From positions 36,456,001 through 36,520,000 of the forward strand of contig OX467082.1 of NCBI GenBank assembly GCA_950106755.1: 64,000 nucleotides of DNA, written 5' to 3'. The DNA is from Climacium dendroides. Taxonomy: Eukaryota > Streptophyta > Bryopsida > Hypnales > Climaciaceae. Below the pieces are notes generated by a model, which saw nothing but the letters and a program-made list of their open reading frames with translations, had not been told where the DNA came from and searched no databases. The position numbers were made by a program, and so were the translations under genes. Each line of letters starts with the position of its first letter. The stretch's first letter is position 1. Of the stretch, positions 60,687 through 64,000 are shown piece after piece.

Positions 60687-61546
60687 TTAATCCCTAGAGG
60701 CTAGAAGGTGTTGTGGAAGAGGAAAAATCCAAAACTATTAATTTTTGATGGAACATCCAAAATAATAATAATAATTTTAAAAACATTTAACCGCACAAAT
60801 GTATCAAATTGTTAAGGCAATGTGTCAAAAAATTTCATCCATTTGACCATATGGATTGAAAGATTAGTGAGGATATAAACTATTTTTCATTCTAGGGTCA
60901 ATAGTCAGTAGACTTCAAGTCCTCTTGAAAGAAATTTTTTACTCTACACAAAAGTAAATTTTTTTATAATTCATAAGTATATGATGTTAGATTCACTCGT
61001 GAAAAATTTTAGAAGAAAATATGAAGTCTAGCTTACTCTTAATCAACATGCAATGAGGAAATTCTTAAATTAAATTACAAATGTTAAAAAATTAGAGACA
61101 AACATTGGAATATGTGGGAAAAAATTTCAAGAGCTTTGAATTCACATATAACAAGATAATAGGGTTGGAGGTTAAAAAATTGTTTTTTCTTGACACTATT
61201 CCAATATAGCTAATAAAGTTTGACTCCTCTTAGAATGTGAATTGAGACTAAATTTTATTTTCAATTGCATGCCATATGTTATTAGTTACATAAATGCCAA
61301 ATTTCAATAGTTGATGAACATTTTTGTATGAGATGTCAAAATTTGCCTAGATTGCTAAAAAAATTTGGGCAACATAATTTTTAATTTGGGCACCCGATTG
61401 GCAAAAGAAATTATATTCCCATTATAGGGGTACATGTGCAAATCTTGTATCAAAATTTCATGAACATTTAACAAAAATTGACTCCAGACAAACCTATCTG
61501 GATTTTCAATCGTTTGTTTAATGAATAATTTGCCTTTAGGGGTTAA
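60687..61546. mobile_element. TTAA-type element, 860 bp
   Basis: The left TTAATCCCTAGAGGC and right GCCTTTAGGGGTTAA are inverted repeats at 13 of 15 positions, both with TTAA at the outer edge. The interior is non-coding. Confidence 0.7.
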
Positions 61547-61792
61547 AAACTACCACTTGGTCAATGGCACTTGAATTCAAATGGTTGTTGGTTTCATGGT
61601 GTATATCCTATATACATATGTATTAGAAGGAAGGAAAAATTTGTAAAGAAGGGTGTGGGTGGGAAAAAATACGACACTTAAATTTTATATGTAAGATAGC
61701 CCTATTTAAGAAAGTGCATGAATGAATTTATAAAAACTATAGGGTATAAGAAAGATGCCCCTCATAGTCTTTAATATAAAAATACAATCATC

Positions 61793-62723
61793 TTAACCCC
61801 TAAAGGACCAAGACCTTTTATTTGCCAAAAAACACTCAAAATTGCTATTTCTATAGCAAAGAGTAAAACATTTTGAAAATTATTATTTTTATTGCACATC
61901 TAACCATACTTACACCTAACTAGTATGATAATGTGTGGAAAAAATTTCAAAAATTTAGACCTCATAGATTGCAAGTTCCGAACGTTCAAAGTGAATAAAC
62001 AAGATTTTTAGCTCATTGCATGACTATAATATTTGACTTTGAATTGTCTTAACTTTAATTTTTTGCACTACAAAGTTTTGAGCTTTAAATCTTTATGGTG
62101 GAGAACTGAGTTGAGAGTCTAGGGAGAAAAAAATTCAAAAGACTTGATGTTTGTACTTTAAAAAATTGTTAATTAGAAATAGGTACGAGATAGAAGGAAA
62201 ATCTAAATGATTACTATCTTTAAAATAGAATAGAAATGCACTAATCTCAATAGTGAGATTGTTCCAACAAGCAAATTGAACCATGTGGATTTTTTTTTTA
62301 AATTGTAAAAACTGCATTCAAAAATGAATCCTACAAAGATATTTTTTCAAGGAGATGCTCTAATTGCCCTAAAAAACAAGATTGTTCATAACTTTTTCAT
62401 AACAAATCCAAATGGAGTGAATGAAAGCTTTCCATGTAGACAAAAATATAATCTATGAGAAAAATAAATAAAAATTCAAAAATTCAAAATTTTGAAATAT
62501 TTTTTGCTACCCCTTCTTCCCTTCCCCTTCCCCCTTCCCCCTTCCTCTCTACTATTTTGAGTATAATTTTTGTTCCTAGGCACTGAATGAAAAAAAATTA
62601 TATTTCCACAAAGCTAATAATTTTTTATATATTTAAAAAAAACTTCAAAAAATCAGGACGAAAAATGAGACTTGCTTGAAATTCTACTTGCCTCTTTGAA
62701 GGGAATGGTCCTTTAGGGGTTAA
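61793..62723. mobile_element. Repeat family C, complete TTAA-type element, 931 bp
   Basis: TTAACCCCTAAAGGACC (61793-61809) is the exact reverse complement of GGTCCTTTAGGGGTTAA (62707-62723), a perfect 17-bp inverted terminus. TTAA lies at both edges and may be the target duplication. The longest frame inside is about 60 codons, so it is non-autonomous. It is the best-preserved member of the family here. Confidence 0.85.
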
Positions 62724-62999
62724 TAAATGCAATAATCAAGGTAAATAGCCCCACATCAAATATCCTCTTAACTTAGGTGTATACTTTAAATAACAAAGAA
62801 TGATTTACCTAGGATTATTTTCTAGTCTTTGCATCTTTGATATTATACTAATAATCATTTTTAGTGGGATTCAACAATTCTAAAGTAAATGCCAATTTTT
62901 TCAATCATATTTTTGAAGATTAAAAAAATTATATTAAAAAAATATTGAGAAATATTTCTATTTTAAGCATATATCAAACCTTATTTTTTTGGAGAAAAA
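62724..62999. other. AT-rich spacer
   Basis: Nothing recognised. Confidence 0.35.
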
Positions 63000-63175
63000 G
63001 ATATAGGAGTGCTGGTATGACCTTGCATTGATCATGTAAGGGCGTCATAGACCTACAAGATCCAATAGATGACTTCATTGTCAATGGTAGAAAGAAAGAA
63101 TGCAACTATTGGTTCAATAATCAGAATATTTTGGTAACTACCTTAGTCATGGGGGTCCACGTCTTTCTAGAATTA
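63000..63175 (+). repeat. Dispersed repeat H, copy 3
   Basis: 'agatgacttcattgtcaatg', 'gaaagaaagaatgcaac', 'ggttcaataatcag' and 'accttagtcatgggggtcc' match the two other copies in order. Confidence 0.65.
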
Positions 63176-63206
63176 GTGATAGTTATCTTGATAGTTTGAT
63201 CTTAAT

Positions 63207-64000
63207 CTCTAAAGGACTAGAGGACATTTCTCTCATGAATTGTAAGAAATTCCATTTTTTAGATTAGAACTTCAAAAAGTGAATTAATTATTTAAAAAAA
63301 AATTCCCACACAAATTTGTACTAAACTACTATGGGAATGTTTGGAATTTTTTTAGAAATTTCAACCTTGTGGATTGATAGATTATAGTGTTTGAAATTAG
63401 AAGAATTTTCTCAATAGCTTCATCTATACAATCATTCATTTATCAAGAGAATGATATTTCATGCAAAATTAAGTTGTTACTAAAGTTACATAGTCATATT
63501 TGTAATTCGATTCTAGAATGTCTAAAATAAACTTCCAAATTCAAAATTGTGAAATTTCATATCAAGTCATATTTTTTATATTTAAATAAAGTCAAATCTA
63601 TTATATTATTTATGTTGAATTCAAGGATGGAATATCTTTTCCGCACATGTTTTTATTAATCCCTAAAGCCCGAGGGTGTTTTATGTCAAAAACTACTCAA
63701 AACTACCACTTCTGCTGCGTTCACCTAAGAAAACCAAAAATTATGCTTTAAGAAAAATGTAACTGTAGGATCTAGTACTTTACTTGTTTGAGAACACGTA
63801 GTAAAAATTTCATCAAATTTGACCGTACGGATTGGAAGATATGAGCATTCAAAGCTGGAAGAAAAGTTTTTTTGAACTCTGCCCTACAATTTCAGCTGCC
63901 TTTGACCGCCATTTGTGGAATTTTTTTGCATTAAGGACTTTGAAATTAACAACATAACATAATGAAGGTAATGCTAGATATATGTACACCAAATTTCACT
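63207..64000. mobile_element. Further TTAA-type ends running off the window
   Basis: TTAATCTCTAAAGGACT near 63207 and TTAATCCCTAAAGCCC near 63657 are left-type termini followed by family-C-like interior sequence. No matching right ends lie inside the window for the second one, so it is cut by the window edge. There is no gene in this stretch. Confidence 0.5.

Overview
This is a nuclear segment from a land plant. It carries intron-containing genes for a plant-specific GRAS regulator, a plastid-targeted riboflavin enzyme and a TRF-like Myb protein, set in AT-rich, repeat-dense DNA. The GC-richer exons, small-to-medium introns and unfamiliar repeat families fit a non-flowering plant such as a bryophyte or lycophyte, but I cannot place the species. 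I saw no bacterial, organellar or viral genes and no transposase or reverse-transcriptase reading frame.

Layout: 1-8 kb holds a 53-bp tandem array, then the SCL28/DLT-type GRAS gene (+ strand, two exons, 782 aa) and its flanks, with MSA-like AACGG cores and two small uORFs upstream. From 8 to 16.5 kb there are only repeats, including a clean non-autonomous hAT element with 8-bp target duplications and a GC-rich minisatellite. The pyrimidine deaminase gene PyrD (- strand, five exons, 457 aa) occupies 16.5-19.0 kb, with a 0.33-kb direct duplication upstream. From 20 to 26.3 kb there are nested mobile-element fossils. The TRF-like Myb gene (- strand, nine coding exons, 738 aa, plus a probable 5'UTR intron) occupies 27.4-33.6 kb. 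From 34 to 64 kb I find no gene; the DNA is a mosaic of ancient dispersed repeats.

The three genes do unrelated jobs: G2/M and cell-size control, plastid flavin synthesis, and a nuclear Myb factor. Nothing suggests a cluster. All exon boundaries were read by eye from GT/AG sites with frame and family continuity, and all three coding models close exactly in frame.

The most unusual content is in the repeats. A family of roughly 0.6-1.8 kb non-coding elements ends in inverted TTAACCCCTAAAGG-type termini with TTAA at the outer edge. There are also a CACTA-ended hairpin MITE with a 3-bp duplication, a 2.1-kb element with perfect 13-bp inverted ends nested in another repeat, and a 2-kb non-coding repeat present three times in both orientations. 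None encodes an enzyme here.
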